Shown here in pieces: positions 62,544 through 63,300 of a stretch of 63,300 bases of DNA. Below the pieces are notes generated by a model. That model worked only from the letters and a program-made list of their open reading frames with translations, searched no databases and was not told the DNA's origin. Source of the DNA: Pseudomonadota bacterium (GTDB lineage Bacteria; Campylobacterota; Campylobacteria; Campylobacterales; Sulfurospirillaceae); contig JAGDMU010000012.1 of the NCBI GenBank assembly GCA_017860615.1, positions 1 through 63,300 on the forward strand. Reading direction: 5' to 3'. Each line of letters starts with the position of its first letter. Positions within the stretch are counted from its first letter, which is position 1. A program made the translations under genes and the position numbers.

Positions 62544-63300
62544 TTATAGCGCTACGGTTGTTTTATTTTGTGCTGCGTAAATGACTTTGTCATACGCGTC
62601 ACAGTATTCAAGTTTGCCCTCTTCTTGTTTGAGGATACCTGTTGGGAATTTACCTACACGCTCTTCGTCACTGAGAAGATCAAACTTTTTCTTACCTACG
62701 ATGCGATTTTCAATCCATGCAAGGTTTTGTACTGCTTCACCCATTTTGTTTTTACGCCCAAGGTTAATGTGGCAGTTTGAGAACACATCAAAGAATGAAT
62801 ACCCTTTATGAGAGAAGCCTGCTACAAACATTTTCTCTAATTTTTGAGGGTCAAGGACAGACTCACGCGCAACAAACGTAGCTCCTGCTGCATCTGCAAG
62901 ACGTGCTGCATCAAAAGTAGGGTCAACGTTGCCGTAATTAGCCGTAGATGTCCAAAAACCTTGTGGTGTTGTTGGACTGGTTTGAGAGTTGGTCAAGCCA
63001 TAAATGAAGTTGTTGATCAAAATATGGTTAAGATCGATGTTTCTTCTACAGCCATGAATCGTGTGGTTACCACCAATCGCAAGGCCATCACCGTCACCTG
63101 TTACAACGATCACATGTTTTTCAGGGTTTGCAAGCTTAATGCCTGTAGCATAAGCAATCGCACGACCATGCGTGGTATGGACTGTGTTACAGTCAATGTA
63201 GGAACTAAAACGTCCACTACAACCGATACCTGAAACAACACATACATCGTTCATATCCCAACCCATTGTATCGATAGCACGAATAACAGATTTTAAGATA
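62544..63300 (-). CDS. oorB: 2-oxoglutarate:acceptor oxidoreductase beta subunit (5' end beyond window)
   Basis: The frame stays open to the window edge, so the N-terminus is missing. The visible ILKSVIRAIDTMGWDM joins an internal ATG at 63266 that is not the true start. The rest holds the thiamine-diphosphate-binding core, VSGIGCSGRFSSY, GRAIAYATGIKLANP and VTGDGDGLAIGGNH, with IDLNHILINNFIYGLTNSQ. All these are hallmarks of the beta subunit. The upstream oorD and oorA genes are presumably just outside the window. Confidence 0.93.
   Translation of the reverse strand, partial: ILKSVIRAIDTMGWDMNDVCVVSGIGCSGRFSSYIDCNTVHTTHGRAIAYATGIKLANPEKHVIVVTGDGDGLAIGGNHTIHGCRRNIDLNHILINNFIYGLTNSQTSPTTPQGFWTSTANYGNVDPTFDAARLADAAGATFVARESVLDPQKLEKMFVAGFSHKGYSFFDVFSNCHINLGRKNKMGEAVQNLAWIENRIVGKKKFDLLSDEERVGKFPTGILKQEEGKLEYCDAYDKVIYAAQNKTTVAL

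Overview
This AT-rich, gene-dense window looks like a chromosome segment of a free-living Campylobacterota (Epsilonproteobacteria). Sulfurospirillum is my best guess at genus. The evidence is the gene content and order: rpoN-lptB-tsaE-trpD next to argG-rhodanese-rplI-hslVU-era; a murF to dapA block that I recall as syntenic with Campylobacter; a selenocysteine formate dehydrogenase; and an oor-type 2-oxoglutarate oxidoreductase. Assignments rest on motif and sequence recognition only; no database search was run. I see no prophage, insertion sequence, CRISPR array or rRNA. No stretch above 300 bases lacks an annotated gene; the longest empty gaps (48519-48793 and 59129-59404) are about 275 bases and are described below.

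Layout. 1-11.1 kb: HU, tRNA-Leu, a 56-residue small protein, bpt and a J-domain protein on plus; rpoN, lptB, tsaE, trpD and an S4 protein on minus; then argG, a rhodanese, rplI, hslV, hslU and era on plus. 11.1-20 kb: eight genes in the order of a Vibrio-type MSHA pilus assembly cluster (mshI-J-K-L-M-N-E-G), related to the Campylobacter Cts transformation system, without any pilin gene in view. 20-27.8 kb: an unknown gene and flgH, a YqeY protein, pta-ackA, and a minus-strand run of a Phd-like protein, an alpha/beta hydrolase, acylphosphatase and murF. 27.8-31.4 kb: ddl, ruvA, fapA. 31.5-42.5 kb: a tightly packed plus-strand run murJ-cysS-msbA-pyrD-M16 peptidase-dapA-enoyl-ACP-reductase-like SDR-pgsA-rseP-yggS. 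42.6-51.6 kb: an iron-sulfur protein convergent with the formate dehydrogenase operon (Tat peptide, fdhA with in-frame UGA, fdhB, cytochrome b), then a diguanylate cyclase, a DUF1847 protein and an unknown protein. 51.6-63.3 kb: marC, a YbhGFSR-type ABC export system divergent from a TolC-like gene, a Tpx-like protein without its peroxidatic cysteine, fumC, tRNA-Gly, a small membrane protein, a DsrE-like secreted protein, and oorC with a partial oorB.

The most unusual signal is not a gene. The 10-bp palindrome TTACATGTAA occurs at least ten times exactly in this window, against about 0.2 expected from base composition. Every one of the six genic copies lies in the same frame (Leu-His-Val), and four are in the small intergenic fraction. 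A pair of near-copies forms the arms of the hairpin between yqeY and ackA. This resembles the behaviour of uptake sequences or HIP1-like genome-wide palindromes. A competence-type assembly cluster lies in the same window, but the link between the two is speculation.
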